Source: Photorhabdus heterorhabditis (GTDB lineage: Bacteria > Pseudomonadota > Gammaproteobacteria > Enterobacterales > Enterobacteriaceae). Taken from it: a DNA stretch of 64,000 nt. Shown piece by piece: positions 19,101 through 31,236 of the stretch. Position 1 is the first letter of the stretch. Each line of letters begins with the position of its first letter. Made by a program: the position numbers and the translations under genes. Where the stretch lies: NCBI RefSeq assembly GCF_018448905.1, contig NZ_RCWA01000022.1, positions 1 to 64,000 on the forward strand, in the 5' to 3' direction. The notes beneath the pieces were generated by a model, which ran no database searches, had not been told where the DNA came from, and saw only the letters and a list, made by a program, of their open reading frames with translations.

Positions 19101-21435
19101 CTGCATCTGCCAACCATTCCCCTAAAATTTCTGTATCGTTTCTCCATTCTTGTTTTAACTCATCAACCCATTCCTGAACATTATCCCACCATGCGGGTAA
19201 ATCCGGTGATTGGATCTGCTGAGCCAGTTGCTGTAAATGACGTAATCCGACCGAACCTGCGGCACCTTTTATCTTATGGGCTTCCTCCGTAATGCCTTTC
19301 TGGTCTTTAGCTGTCATATTCGAATCCAAAACAGATAGGTACCCCGGCATCATCTTTTCAAATACACTTAAACTATTGCGAATCAATTGAGGGCCAACGA
19401 GTTCTATGTATTGATTAAGCATTTCTGTATCAAGTAAATCTTCATCTTTTTTCATCAATCCCAACTCATCTTCCTTTGGCTTCATACAATATACAGACTG
19501 CTCTCCCCAGAATTGTTCAATAATGGCAGTTAACGCATTGACAGAAAGTGGTTTACTCAGTACTCCATCCATACCCGCATCTAAATATTCTTTTCTATCT
19601 TTTAAAACATTAGCAGTCAGCGCAATAAGTGGGGGCAGCCCCTGTTTGGTATAACGCTTACATAATTCACGAGCGATATCTAATCCGCTCATATCAGGCA
19701 GTTGAATATCAAGTAATACCAGATCAAACTCTCCCGGCTGGAACACGGCAAGAGCATCCTTACCATTCATTACTACCTCTACGCTGTTACCCAACTTTTC
19801 CAGTACTGAGCGAGCAACTATGACATTCAGCTCAATATCTTCTACCAACAGGATATGCAAAGCCGGAAGGGGATAATCTTCTGTATCTTCTTCACATGGA
19901 AGGTGCTCCTCCATAGCAGGCGCAATGATAGACAATGTGAATCGAGAGCCTTTTCCCGGCTCACTTTCCACCACAATATCTCCTCCCATACTTTGGGATA
20001 AGCGTTTGGATACAGCCAATCCAATACCCGTTCCTGTTGCTGGACAACCACCACTACTGCCTTTCACCTGATAATACATCGCAAAGATCTTCTCCTGCTC
20101 ATCAAGAGGAATACCAATCCCCGTGTCAGTGACTTCAAAAAGCAGACGATCTCCTTCTTCATACCAGATTCGAACATTAATCTCGCCTTCTTGGGTGAAC
20201 TTCACCGCATTACCAATCAGGTTCCATAAAATTTGGCGTAAGCGAGTACCATCTGTGAGAATTTTAGCGGGTAATGGCAATGCGGGTTCCATGACAAATC
20301 TAATACCTTTTGGCTGCACAAGAAGCCCAGAGAGGTTTTCGAGATCGGACATAAAACCGGTAAAATCAATTGGCTGATTATCAATCTGCACTTTGCGCCG
20401 CTCAATTTTATCCATTTCTATAATGTCATTAAAAATATTACCCAGCGTGATAGCACTGACATGAATCGTTTTCAGATAATTATTTTGCTCAGGAGTCAAC
20501 TCAGTATCGAGCAAGATGCGGCTCAAACCAACAATGCCATTTAAAGGCGTACGAAGCTCATGGCTAATCGTAGAGATAAAAGTCGTCTTATCCCTGCTGG
20601 CATTCTCCAAAGCGTCCTGATAGCGCTTACGTTCCGTTATATCGCGCCCAAACCCCATAAGCCCATGTCTCTTTCCTACCCGATCATAAAAAGGGACTTT
20701 CCGCAGTTCAAAACAGGCTTTTCGGCCATCGTGATAAACCAGCCATTGCTCATAAGTCAGCGCAACGTTATGACGGAATACTTTTTCATCAGTTTCCATC
20801 ACCTTACGAGCAACCTCTTTGTCATAAACATCATGGGGTGTCAGACCAATAAGCTGTTTCTGACTTTTGCCCGTCAGCAATTCCATGGCCCGGTTACAAC
20901 CAGAGAACTCATTATTTTCATTACGGTAATAGACCAAGTCAGGAGAAGCATCGAGAAAAGATTTCAGTAATACCGATTGCTGTTCCAGTTCAACCTGGGT
21001 CTGCTCACGGTGTTTCACCTCTTCTTGTAATTTATCCAACAACATCAGATGCGCCTGCTCTGCTTTTTCTCTTTCTGAGATCTCCTGATTAAGCTTAATA
21101 ATGTTATCTTTTAATTGCTGATTAAGTTCTCTATCGCGCTGACGCATAACTTCCAATTTTTCAACTAATCTGGATAATCGTTGTCGGGATTCTTCAAGCT
21201 GCTCAACAACAACCGAAAGGAAATAGACAGCCCAGGGAGTAATCAATAGACCAAAGAAGATTGAACGGACTAAATCAATACTTTGTACTCCTCCCTGAAG
21301 CAGGAAAGTCACTACCATCTGTACACCCATGGCAAGAACCACCAATGCAGATGCAAGCAGTAATGAGAAGCGAACTAACCCCAATTTCATCATTAAATCA
21401 ACATAATATTGGGCCAGGCCCCTGAGCAACTTCAT
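19090..21435 (-). CDS. arcB: aerobic respiration control hybrid sensor kinase ArcB
   Basis: ArcB senses the quinone redox state and phosphorylates ArcA under microaerobic conditions. The 781-residue protein (778 in E. coli) has two N-terminal membrane helices (about 22-45 and 58-78), a coiled coil with leucine-rich heptads, a PAS domain (SFLDASPDLVYYRNENNEFSG), an H-box (FISTISHELRTPLNGIVGLS), ATPase boxes (DTGIGIP, GTGIGLAVSKRL), a receiver with DLVLLDIQLPDMSGL, and a C-terminal HPt domain with EEAHKIKGAAGSVGL. AGGAG precedes the ATG. Its 3' end is convergent with arcZ. Confidence 0.97.
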   Translation of the reverse strand: MKLLRGLAQYYVDLMMKLGLVRFSLLLASALVVLAMGVQMVVTFLLQGGVQSIDLVRSIFFGLLITPWAVYFLSVVVEQLEESRQRLSRLVEKLEVMRQRDRELNQQLKDNIIKLNQEISEREKAEQAHLMLLDKLQEEVKHREQTQVELEQQSVLLKSFLDASPDLVYYRNENNEFSGCNRAMELLTGKSQKQLIGLTPHDVYDKEVARKVMETDEKVFRHNVALTYEQWLVYHDGRKACFELRKVPFYDRVGKRHGLMGFGRDITERKRYQDALENASRDKTTFISTISHELRTPLNGIVGLSRILLDTELTPEQNNYLKTIHVSAITLGNIFNDIIEMDKIERRKVQIDNQPIDFTGFMSDLENLSGLLVQPKGIRFVMEPALPLPAKILTDGTRLRQILWNLIGNAVKFTQEGEINVRIWYEEGDRLLFEVTDTGIGIPLDEQEKIFAMYYQVKGSSGGCPATGTGIGLAVSKRLSQSMGGDIVVESEPGKGSRFTLSIIAPAMEEHLPCEEDTEDYPLPALHILLVEDIELNVIVARSVLEKLGNSVEVVMNGKDALAVFQPGEFDLVLLDIQLPDMSGLDIARELCKRYTKQGLPPLIALTANVLKDRKEYLDAGMDGVLSKPLSVNALTAIIEQFWGEQSVYCMKPKEDELGLMKKDEDLLDTEMLNQYIELVGPQLIRNSLSVFEKMMPGYLSVLDSNMTAKDQKGITEEAHKIKGAAGSVGLRHLQQLAQQIQSPDLPAWWDNVQEWVDELKQEWRNDTEILGEWLADAEKK

Positions 21436-22167
21436 AAAGACTCCTGTTCATATGACCAATCCAAATCATACCGTAAAAAACCGACTACTTCGTTGAAGGA
21501 ATACAGAAATTGTTGACCCGATAAAACAATAGTATTACGTAATAGTTTAGGTTATAACTTCCCAAATATTATTCTGGCTTTTCATCTTTGCCGGCCTTTT
21601 TTCACAATCCAAATATGAATATATAATCATATTGACCGCCAAAATAAGCATAAAATTCTTTTTTACCATGTTGATAACCACGATGAGGATAAAACTTTAT
21701 TCTTATAAAGAAATAAAAATATATATTAATACTATATAGTTTTAGTTTGTCAGACTTTAAATCTGAAAAATAAACATTTAACAGTATATATAAAACAGAT
21801 ATCACACTAATATTAGTGAGATAGCTCACATTAAAATTCCAACATGATCTATATCACACAACACCAACATTACATTTTTTACTTAAAAATCATAAAATTA
21901 AATCAACATTTTACCGATTTCAGCCTTATCCCGGCAATATTTGACCTGATTTACATTTCTCGTTAATTTGGAAAGCCACTGGAAATCATCAGTCAGATCC
22001 TCATCTGAACCATAATTATGCAGTGACACAATATTGTTTGTATCACCTATTTCTAACAAACAAGTGATAGTTGATTAAGGACGCAATTCAGACACCCGTA
22101 AAAACATTAATCTCACAAATTTTTGTGAGTTTCTGTGAGAGTCGGACAGAACCTGGGGAGGTTCACT
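21436..22167. other. intergenic region between divergent arcB and gltB
   Basis: About 730 bp of AT-rich DNA holds the promoters of both genes. A CRP-type palindrome is at 21815-21830. A 75-residue reverse ORF (21602-21829) is rich in Tyr/Phe/Ile, has no recognisable domain, and is not called. Confidence 0.5.
21815..21830. promoter_or_regulatory. CRP-type binding site upstream of gltB
   Basis: AGTGA-GATAGC-TCACA matches the CRP consensus TGTGA-N6-TCACA at nine of ten conserved positions. It lies 338 bp upstream of the gltB start. gltBDF is influenced by CRP and Lrp in E. coli. Which of the two divergent genes this site serves is not clear. Confidence 0.5.
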
Positions 22168-25100
22168 ATGCTATATAACAAATCTCAAGAAAAGGATAAC
22201 TGTGGTTTTGGACTGATAGCCCATATCGAAGGGGAGCCAAGCCACAAAGTCGTTCGTACCGCTATCCATGCACTGGCGCGCATGCAACATCGTGGTGCTA
22301 TCCTGGCAGATGGTAAAACAGGTGATGGTTGTGGTTTATTACTGCAAAAACCCGACCGTTTTTTTCGTATGGTCGCGCAGGAGCAAGAGTGGCGTTTAGC
22401 TCGTAATTACGCAGTCGGTATGTTATTTCTCAGCCAGAACTCTCAGATTGCACAAGCCTGCCGGGAAATAGTCGAACAGGAGTTACAAAATGAAACTCTG
22501 TCAGTCGTTGGCTGGCGTGAGGTACCGACCAACATTGATATTTTGGGTGAAATAGCCCTTTCAAGCCTCCCCCGTATCGAACAGGTTTTTGTTAATGCTC
22601 CTGCTGGCTGGCGCGCACGAGATCTAGAACGCCGTCTCTTCATTGCCCGCCGCCGAATAGAAAAACGCATCAGCGACAGTGACTTTTATGTTTGCAGTTT
22701 GTCCAATCTGGTCACTATCTATAAAGGATTATGCATGGCGGCAGATTTGCCCCGCTTCTATCCTGATCTAGCTGATTTACGTCTAGAATCAGCTATTTGC
22801 TTGTTTCATCAACGTTTCTCAACCAATACAGTCCCACGCTGGCCACTAGCACAACCTTTCCGCTATCTCGCTCATAATGGTGAAATAAATACGATAAATG
22901 GTAACCGCGAGTGGGCACGGGCAAGAGCCTATAAATTCAAAACTCCGCTTATTCCTGATTTACAAACTGCCGCCCCTTTCGTAAACGAAACAGGATCAGA
23001 CTCCAGCTCACTCGATAATATGCTAGAACTGTTTCTCAATGGTGGAATGGATCTCATCCGTGCTATGCGGCTACTGGTTCCTCCTGCATGGCAAAACAAC
23101 CCTGATATGGATGAGGATCTGCGAGCTTTCTTTGACTTCAACTCCATGCACATGGAGCCATGGGATGGTCCTGCCGGTATCGTCATGTCAGATGGCCGCT
23201 ATGCTGCTTGTAACCTAGATCGTAATGGCCTGCGCCCGGCACGTTATGTCATCACAAAAGATAAACTGATCACCTGTGCTTCCGAAATCGGTATCTGGGA
23301 TTATCAGCCAGATGAAGTAATAGAAAAAGGACGAGTCGGTCCCGGTGAACTCATGGTGATTGATACCCGCCAAGGCCGCATTCTTCATGCAGAAGAAACC
23401 GATAACGACCTGAAAAGCCGCCATCCATATAAAGAATGGATGGATAAAAACGTTAAACGCCTTACCCCATTCGAAGAATTACGACAAGATCAATCGGGTC
23501 ACCGGGATCTGGACGATCAATCCCTGGCGGTTTATCACAAGCAATTTGCCTACAGCAATGAAGAATTGGATCAAATTATCCGTGTTCTGGGAGAAAACGG
23601 CCAAGAAGCAACAGGTTCAATGGGTGATGATACTCCGTTTGCTGTATTCTCCAGCCGCCCACGAATTATTTATGACTATTTCCGTCAACAATTCGCTCAA
23701 GTCACTAATCCACCCATCGATCCACTGCGCGAAGCACATGTTATGTCTCTCACAACCTGCATAGGACGTGAGATGAATGTATTTTGTGAAGCGGAGGGAC
23801 AGGCACATCGGCTAAGTTTTAAATCCCCGATTCTGCTCTACTCTGATTTTCATCAATTAACCACTCAGCAGAGTCCACATTACCGCACAGAACGCTTAGA
23901 CTTAACGTTCAATCCACAGGAAACCCATCTGCACAATGCCCTGCTTGTACTGTGTGACCAGGCTGAACAACTCGCCAGAGATGGTGCGGTACTACTGATA
24001 TTATCTGACCGCAATATTACACCAGAAAAATTACCAATACCCGCCCCCATGGCTGTTGGTGCTATTCAACATCGTCTGGTAGAAAAAAGTTTGCGCTGTG
24101 ATACCAACCTGATAGTAGAAACAGCCAGTGCCCGTGATCCGCATCATTTCACTGTACTACTGGGATTTGGTGCAACAGCTATCTACCCCTATCTGGCTTA
24201 CGAATCACTGGCAAAAATGGTCGATAATGGCACGATTAACAAACCTTATGCTGATGTCATGCTCAACTACCGCAATGGCATCAATAAAGGGCTATATAAA
24301 ATCATGTCGAAAATGGGTATCTCGACGATTGCTTCCTATCGTTGTTCTAAATTGTTTGAAGCCGTTGGCTTACATTCTGAACTCACTGAGTTTTGCTTCA
24401 ACGGTGTCATCAGCCGGATTGGAGGGGCTAACTTCAGTGATTTTGAGCAAGATCTGAGAAATTTATCCAAACGGGCATGGCTTGCCCGCCAGCCGGTTGA
24501 TCAGGGAGGATTGCTAAAATATGTTCATAATGGCGAATATCATGCTTATAACCCAGATGTCGTAAGTGCTCTACAATCTGCGGTTCATAGCGGTGAATAC
24601 AGCGACTACTTGAAATATGCTCGTCTGGTTAATCAGCGACCCATTACGACAATCCGTGATTTGCTGACGATAAAAACAAAAGATGAATCTATATCCATAG
24701 ATGAAGTGGAATCAGCCGAAGAGCTGTTTAAACGCTTTGATACTGCCGCGATGTCGATTGGTGCATTAAGCCCTGAAGCACACGAAGCTCTGGCTGAAGC
24801 AATGAATACACTAGGTGGCTTTTCCAACTCTGGTGAAGGTGGAGAAGATCCCGCGCGTTACGGTACAAAAAAGGTTTCCCGTATCAAACAAGTTGCTTCC
24901 GGTCGATTTGGCGTGACACCCGCCTATCTGGTCAACGCTGATGTGATTCAAATTAAAGTAGCACAAGGCGCTAAACCTGGGGAAGGAGGGCAGTTACCAG
25001 GTGATAAAGTGACACCTTATATTGCAAAATTACGTTATTCCGTACCAGGTATCACACTCATTTCTCCACCACCACATCACGACATTTACTCGATTGAAGA

Positions 25101-26625
25101 TCTCGCTCAGTTGATTTTCGATCTAAAACAGATCAACCCCAAGGCATTGATCTCAGTAAAACTGGTTTCAGAACCGGGAGTTGGCACAATTGCAACCGGT
25201 GTTGCTAAAGCTTATGCCGATTTAATTACTATCGCAGGTTATGATGGCGGTACTGGTGCTAGCCCATTGTCATCTGTGAAATATGCCGGATGCCCGTGGG
25301 AATTAGGATTAGTGGAAACCCAACAAGCTCTGGTTGCCAACGGATTACGCCATAAGATCCGCTTACAGGTAGATGGCGGACTGAAAACAGGCGTAGACAT
25401 CATCAAAGCAGCCATTCTTGGCGCTGAAAGTTTCGGTTTCGGCACTGGGCCAATGGTTGCCCTTGGATGCAAATATCTGCGTATCTGCCATCTAAATAAC
25501 TGCGCAACGGGTGTCGCAACTCAGGATGAAAAATTACGCCGTGACCACTACCACGGATTACCTGAACGGGTCATGAATTATTTCCGTTTTATTGCCCGTG
25601 AAACCAGAGAGATCATGGCTGAATTAGGTATCAGAAATCTGACTGATCTGATAGGCAGAACTGATCTACTTGAAGTATTGGAAGGCATCTCAGCAAAACA
25701 AAGCAAATTAAATCTTGAACCTCTATTGGCAACAGCGGAACCACATCAGGGCAAGACATTATATTGCACTGAAAACAACCCACCATTTGATGATGGAGTC
25801 CTGAATCAAAACTTACTGTCTCAAGCCGTCAGTTATATTGAAAATCAAAAAAGTAAAACTTTCTATTTTGATATCCGTAATACCGATCGCTCAGTCGGAG
25901 CTTCTCTTTCTGGCTTTATTGCTGAGCGATATGGTAATCAAGGGATCGCAGCGGCTCCAATAAAAATTCATTTTAATGGCACTGCGGGTCAAAGTTTTGG
26001 TGTTTGGAATGCTGGCGGCCTGGAACTCACACTTATCGGTGATGCCAATGATTATGTCGGTAAAGGCATGGCGGGTGGCTGTATTGTAATACACCCACCC
26101 GTGGGATCTGCCTTCAAAAGCCATCAAGCAACCATTATTGGTAACACATGTCTCTACGGTGCAACCGCAGGCAAGCTGTTTGCTGCCGGGCGTGCCGGAG
26201 AACGCTTTGCCGTTCGCAATTCAGGTGCGATTACCGTTGTAGAAGGTATTGGAGATAATGGCTGCGAATACATGACAGGCGGTATAGTCTGTATTCTCGG
26301 ACGTACTGGAATAAACTTTGGTGCAGGAATGACCGGCGGCTTTGCTTATGTTCTGGATGAAAATGCTGATTTTCGCAAACGAGTTAATCCAGAATTAGTT
26401 GAAGTACTGGCAGTAGATACCTTGGCTATCCACGAAGAACATTTGAGAGGGCTTATCACTGAACACGTTCTTTTGACCGGTTCCCAACGTGGTGAAGATA
26501 TTCTTGCTAACTGGCAACAGTGGCTGAGTAAATTTGCACTTGTGAAACCCAAATCCAGTGATGTAAAAGCCCTTCTGGGACATCGCAGTCGTTCTTCCGC
26601 AGAATTGCGAATTCAGGCGCAGTAA
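22168..26625 (+). CDS. gltB: glutamate synthase [NADPH] large subunit
   Basis: GltB hydrolyses glutamine and transfers the ammonia to 2-oxoglutarate, making glutamate. The 1485-residue protein carries the Ntn-type amidotransferase domain whose nucleophile Cys12 follows an 11-residue propeptide ([11 protein letters not shown], then CGFGLIAH), the central domain, the FMN-binding synthase domain with the 3Fe-4S cysteines in [15 protein letters not shown], and the C-terminal beta-helix of GXGXGG-like repeats. GGGGAGG six bases before ATG 22168 and the short propeptide favour this start over a GTG at 22135. gltD follows nine bases later. Confidence 0.97.
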   Translation: MLYNKSQEKDNCGFGLIAHIEGEPSHKVVRTAIHALARMQHRGAILADGKTGDGCGLLLQKPDRFFRMVAQEQEWRLARNYAVGMLFLSQNSQIAQACREIVEQELQNETLSVVGWREVPTNIDILGEIALSSLPRIEQVFVNAPAGWRARDLERRLFIARRRIEKRISDSDFYVCSLSNLVTIYKGLCMAADLPRFYPDLADLRLESAICLFHQRFSTNTVPRWPLAQPFRYLAHNGEINTINGNREWARARAYKFKTPLIPDLQTAAPFVNETGSDSSSLDNMLELFLNGGMDLIRAMRLLVPPAWQNNPDMDEDLRAFFDFNSMHMEPWDGPAGIVMSDGRYAACNLDRNGLRPARYVITKDKLITCASEIGIWDYQPDEVIEKGRVGPGELMVIDTRQGRILHAEETDNDLKSRHPYKEWMDKNVKRLTPFEELRQDQSGHRDLDDQSLAVYHKQFAYSNEELDQIIRVLGENGQEATGSMGDDTPFAVFSSRPRIIYDYFRQQFAQVTNPPIDPLREAHVMSLTTCIGREMNVFCEAEGQAHRLSFKSPILLYSDFHQLTTQQSPHYRTERLDLTFNPQETHLHNALLVLCDQAEQLARDGAVLLILSDRNITPEKLPIPAPMAVGAIQHRLVEKSLRCDTNLIVETASARDPHHFTVLLGFGATAIYPYLAYESLAKMVDNGTINKPYADVMLNYRNGINKGLYKIMSKMGISTIASYRCSKLFEAVGLHSELTEFCFNGVISRIGGANFSDFEQDLRNLSKRAWLARQPVDQGGLLKYVHNGEYHAYNPDVVSALQSAVHSGEYSDYLKYARLVNQRPITTIRDLLTIKTKDESISIDEVESAEELFKRFDTAAMSIGALSPEAHEALAEAMNTLGGFSNSGEGGEDPARYGTKKVSRIKQVASGRFGVTPAYLVNADVIQIKVAQGAKPGEGGQLPGDKVTPYIAKLRYSVPGITLISPPPHHDIYSIEDLAQLIFDLKQINPKALISVKLVSEPGVGTIATGVAKAYADLITIAGYDGGTGASPLSSVKYAGCPWELGLVETQQALVANGLRHKIRLQVDGGLKTGVDIIKAAILGAESFGFGTGPMVALGCKYLRICHLNNCATGVATQDEKLRRDHYHGLPERVMNYFRFIARETREIMAELGIRNLTDLIGRTDLLEVLEGISAKQSKLNLEPLLATAEPHQGKTLYCTENNPPFDDGVLNQNLLSQAVSYIENQKSKTFYFDIRNTDRSVGASLSGFIAERYGNQGIAAAPIKIHFNGTAGQSFGVWNAGGLELTLIGDANDYVGKGMAGGCIVIHPPVGSAFKSHQATIIGNTCLYGATAGKLFAAGRAGERFAVRNSGAITVVEGIGDNGCEYMTGGIVCILGRTGINFGAGMTGGFAYVLDENADFRKRVNPELVEVLAVDTLAIHEEHLRGLITEHVLLTGSQRGEDILANWQQWLSKFALVKPKSSDVKALLGHRSRSSAELRIQAQ

Positions 26626-28053
<1,428 letters not shown>

Positions 28054-28060
28054 TCAACAC

Positions 28061-28080
28061 AGGGAGCGTTTCGGCTCCCT
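28061..28080 (+). terminator. terminator hairpin after gltBD
   Basis: A 7-bp perfect stem (AGGGAGC / GCTCCCT) with a six-base loop lies 7 bp after the gltD stop and is followed by ATTTCC. Confidence 0.65.
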
Positions 28081-28287
28081 ATTTCCATTATCAATTCAAT
28101 AAATTACATTAATTAAATTACCCTTCACATATAGAGTAAGTATCTTAATGAACATTACGCATTTACTGCTGCCGTACTAAATTATCTGGAAATATTTCTT
28201 CTTATTATAACGAATTTTAAATAAAATATTTCAAATACTGATTCATATATCACCATACTTACTCAACTATAAATACTGGAAATATTA

Positions 28288-28794
28288 ATGCGACTAATAA
28301 AAGCTCTCATATTATTGTCCCCGACTTTGTTTACCAGTCTTCCGACACTTGCTTTATCACCAACCTTTACAGCCAATGATATTGCCAGAGAGATTACAAA
28401 CAGAGGTATTAACTCTGTTGTTGCAGAATTAGGAGAAATGGGCGTCAGGCAAGAAATTACTCACAAAATTACTACTGGTGATAGTAACTGGGTAAAGTTG
28501 GCCTTCAAATTAACTCAAAGTATGCATCTTGATTTTTCCAGAGAGATACGCTATGCACTCTCCATTGCATTAATCAATAATCCTGTTGATGTCCTTGCTG
28601 CCGCAGATAAAGAAAAAAATATATCATTAGCTGATATTTGTACCATCCCACCAGAACTTGAAACCAAAGAGCATAAAATAGAATTCGTCGATAAAGTCAG
28701 CAAGAGTTTAAAGTCCGTTACAGAATACGAAGCTAAAAACAGAGCAAAAGAATGTTTCTGGGAGTTAGAGAAAGCCTACAATGTGGAATTTTAA
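28288..28794 (+). CDS. exported protein of unknown function, 168 aa
   Basis: The protein begins with a signal peptide (MRLIKALILLSPTLFTSLPTLA, cleavage likely after residue 22). It is followed by an acidic/helical domain of about 145 residues with two cysteines (in ADICTIPP and AKECFWEL) that could form a disulfide in the periplasm. I do not recognise the family. It is the first gene after gltBD and marks the left edge of the accessory region, with no operon partner. Codon use looks normal and the frame is well formed, so it is probably a real gene. Confidence 0.65.
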   Translation: MRLIKALILLSPTLFTSLPTLALSPTFTANDIAREITNRGINSVVAELGEMGVRQEITHKITTGDSNWVKLAFKLTQSMHLDFSREIRYALSIALINNPVDVLAAADKEKNISLADICTIPPELETKEHKIEFVDKVSKSLKSVTEYEAKNRAKECFWELEKAYNVEF

Positions 28795-29377
28795 ATAAGT
28801 GCGCCCAGTATCGATCCACGTTGATCCATCTCCATTTATTTCCTGGAAATTGAGAATACAGTTCCCATCGATCTTCCAACGGTTCTCAATCATTGCCACA
28901 TATGCAGCATGAATGAATTGTCACTGTTTTACACAGTGACAATTCACTCGAACTGAAGTGGCTTCCCCCACCCTATCGAGGGCTTACGGCAGTTTTTGCT
29001 CAGTGATAACAGCAGGTACTGGGCTTATCGTAGTCATGATTTATGGGCGCAACAGCTTAATCACCGTCGTTCATATCAGCAAGTGATATTGCAGGAGCAA
29101 CCGGTGGTTCTACTACGCCCTAAAAGGGATGGCATTTACTATCACTAATGATTTACAGGAAAACCACGGTGAACTTGCTGAGAAACTGGATGAGCTAGAA
29201 GGAGAGTTACAAGAAAAAATCATCAATTGGCTAAAAGAGCATCGGCAAGATGGCGGTGCCATTAGCAACCTTACCAGTACAAATTACTCACAGATGCTCA
29301 ATAAACAACACATAACCACCGTATCCCCATCAGCACAGGGAACACTTTACTCTCATTACTTAACTCTTTTCTATTAT
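28795..29377. other. degenerate region between exported protein gene and CRISPR array
   Basis: No intact gene is evident. A frame open from 28957 to about 29148 encodes GLRQFLLSDNSRYWAYRSH and continues to LRPKRDGIYYH before a stop. A second frame from 29129 begins MAFTITNDLQENHGELAEKL, continues with GELQEKIINWLKEHRQDGG, and then runs into the first CRISPR repeats. The two look like pieces of one or two broken genes joined by a frameshift; I do not recognise them. Confidence 0.35.
28914..28946. repeat. perfect 13-bp inverted repeat
   Basis: TGAATTGTCACTG (28914-28926) pairs perfectly with 28934-28946 around a 7-nt loop. There is no U-tract, so it is not a simple terminator. It lies 120 bp after the exported-protein gene and could be a transcript-end structure or the relic of an inserted element. 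Confidence 0.5.
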
Positions 29378-30205
29378 CGGTTTATCCCCGCAAACACGAG
29401 GAACTCTTTTACCCTACCATCACTATAAAACCCGAATCAGGTTGATCCTCGTAGACCACAAGGAACGCATTGCCGTAGACAGGAATAGCTCTGTTTTTAG
29501 CGGTTTATCCCCGTAAGGACGGGGAACATGGTATATCTCGGCTGAATTAAACGCTAACTGTTCGGTTTATCCCCGTGAGCAAAGGGAACTCTTTCCCAAA
29601 CCGAAAATACATCAGTATCAGTTCGGTTCATCCCCGCATACAAGAAACGTTTACGAGTCACCTTTAGCCTGACATCCACAAAAGTAGTTATCCTCGTAGG
29701 AACAAGGAACACAGATTGCTACTAGTTACATCCCTGTTACTGTCCGGTTCATCCCATAGAGACAGGGAACGTAAGGAAGACAAATCAGTAGTGTCATTTT
29801 CGTACGGTTTATCCCCGTAGGTATACAGTTACAGGGAACATTTCCTTAGCTTGATGCTACTTAGAGCACTACTGGGTTCATCCCCGTAGAGACGGGGAAC
29901 ATTGAGCGAGCTTAACAAAGCATCACTCTTGACGCGGTTTATCCCCGTAAAGACGAGGAACATCTCAGAAAAATGATTTATCCATTTTAAATACTCTGGT
30001 TTATCCCCGTAAACACAAGGAACACTCAAATTCTCTCATTGATGAGGTTTATCGAGTTTGGTTTATCCCCGTAGGTACAAGGAACACTCATTAGCGCTAT
30101 CTCTCATCGTTAATTATAACGGTTTATCCCATTGAGCAAGGGGACATATTCTTTCTGGTCCAAACGTCACAGAGGTTTCTGTGCATCCCCACAAGCGTGA
30201 GGAAC
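29378..30205 (-). CRISPR. degenerate type I-E CRISPR array, 14 recognisable repeats
   Basis: Fourteen copies of a 25-28 nt repeat recur with about 61-62-nt periodicity, separated by unrelated 33-35-nt spacers. The starts are at 29378, 29440, 29501, 29563, 29624, 29684, 29744, 29804, 29873, 29934, 29996, 30058, 30119 and 30179. Read on the reverse strand the repeat is GTTCCCCGT-N4-ACGGGGATAAACC, the type I-E hairpin repeat, oriented for transcription away from cas6e. Nearly every copy differs from the others. The copies at 29440, 29624, 29684, 29744, 30119 and 30179 have lost hairpin positions, and the one at 29804 carries about eight extra bases. The best hairpins are at 29501, 29873 and 29934. 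Confidence 0.9.
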
Positions 30206-30561
30206 AGGGTAATCATTCTACCCATACCCTTCATCCTTCAAATTGCTGCTTTGTTGGCTGCGTTCACTTACCCCGGTCACATCGTTATCTATGCTCCTGG
30301 GGATGCGTTCTCTTGCCGCCGCGCTGCAAATTGAAATCTATTGGGTATATACTTTTTAGAATAGCGACTAATTCCCATTCTATCAAGGAAATCGCAATAT
30401 TAATGCATTAGTTAACAGTATTGCTTTTACCACGCGTTTGAATCATAAATGTGCCCTTTGTTAAGCTACAACCTAATAAGTTTTACGGACACAAACACTT
30501 TAACATCAATACGCTTATCCCAATCAAGATTATTGAATTACGATTTTCAATAAAAACGCCA
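30206..30561. other. region between array and cas6e: no cas1/cas2, no leader, ERIC inserted
   Basis: In standard I-E loci cas1, cas2 and an AT-rich leader fill this position. Here only about 355 bp remain: an ERIC element (30224-30349) starting 19 bp after the last repeat, then about 210 bp with no ORF resembling Cas1 or Cas2. Confidence 0.7.
30224..30349 (+). repeat. ERIC element 1
   Basis: The 126-bp element has the ERIC ends (ATACCC... and ...TTGGGTATA), the central CCCCGGTCAC and GCTCCTGGGGATGCG blocks and the imperfect overall palindrome. It is the most diverged full-length copy in the window and sits directly against the CRISPR array. Confidence 0.85.
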
Positions 30562-31236
30562 TCATACAGCTCTGATTAACATTAATCCGCATCCCATAGC
30601 CTTAGCCCGACCAAAACCTTTTGCGTACTGAGCCAAATACAAATCACTATTAGTAATGGTCAAAAGACCTTGAAAATCGACACTAGAAAATTGTATTTTC
30701 TGCCCTCTCTTTTTTACGCTTCGATGCTGGGTATAGCCTTCAATATCCAATAAATCATCAAACTGGATACCCCATTGCTGCATACGACGATTATTCAGGA
30801 GCCAATTACGGGCAGCATCCTCCATCATAACCTTTATTTTTTTCTGTCCAGTTTCCCCCCGCTGTTTTGCCTGAAACTTAGCATGCATCAAGACGTCATG
30901 ACGCCGGCGTTTACCAAAAGGATCGATAATACAGACTGTCGGATTGACACGTAATTTGAAAGCTAAACGTTGTCCCTCTTTTAAGAGGGGATAAAATGCC
31001 TTCGTTTGAACATCGAATAATGGTGATTCAGTTTGCGGTGAAGTTTTAGACAAAACATAAAACACAGGTAATCCTATCATTCCAATTTCTTGCCGAAATA
31101 AAAAATGACGTTTTTCGTCTGCTGAAAATAATTTCCATAACAATTGGTGAGAAGTATAAACACCATTTTCACCAAGTTTTTCCAATATATTTGCTGTCTG
31201 GCTTGATTGTCGGAGCATAATTTTAGATAGATACAT
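30562..31236 (-). CDS. cas6e: type I-E Cascade crRNA endonuclease Cas6e (CasE/Cse3)
   Basis: Cas6e cuts pre-crRNA at the repeat hairpin and stays on the crRNA in Cascade. The 224-residue protein has a ferredoxin-like N-terminal half (MYLSKIMLRQ), the basic central segment FKLRVNPTVC...KRRRHDVLMHAK, and the C-terminal glycine-rich loop KGFGRAKAMGCGLMLI typical of the family. ATG 31236 is chosen because GAGGAGGG stands six bases upstream and the family starts this way; the frame is open 75 bases further. It overlaps cas5e by 14 bases. Confidence 0.92.
   Translation of the reverse strand: MYLSKIMLRQSSQTANILEKLGENGVYTSHQLLWKLFSADEKRHFLFRQEIGMIGLPVFYVLSKTSPQTESPLFDVQTKAFYPLLKEGQRLAFKLRVNPTVCIIDPFGKRRRHDVLMHAKFQAKQRGETGQKKIKVMMEDAARNWLLNNRRMQQWGIQFDDLLDIEGYTQHRSVKKRGQKIQFSSVDFQGLLTITNSDLYLAQYAKGFGRAKAMGCGLMLIRAV

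Noticed and set aside
21602-21829. 75-residue reverse ORF between arcB and gltB
   Set aside because: Tyr/Phe/Ile-rich AT-biased translation without features, overlapping a likely CRP site.
29829-30029. 66-residue reverse ORF with repeated PRLYGDEPS-like peptides
   Set aside because: It is the translation of CRISPR repeats and spacers, not a protein.
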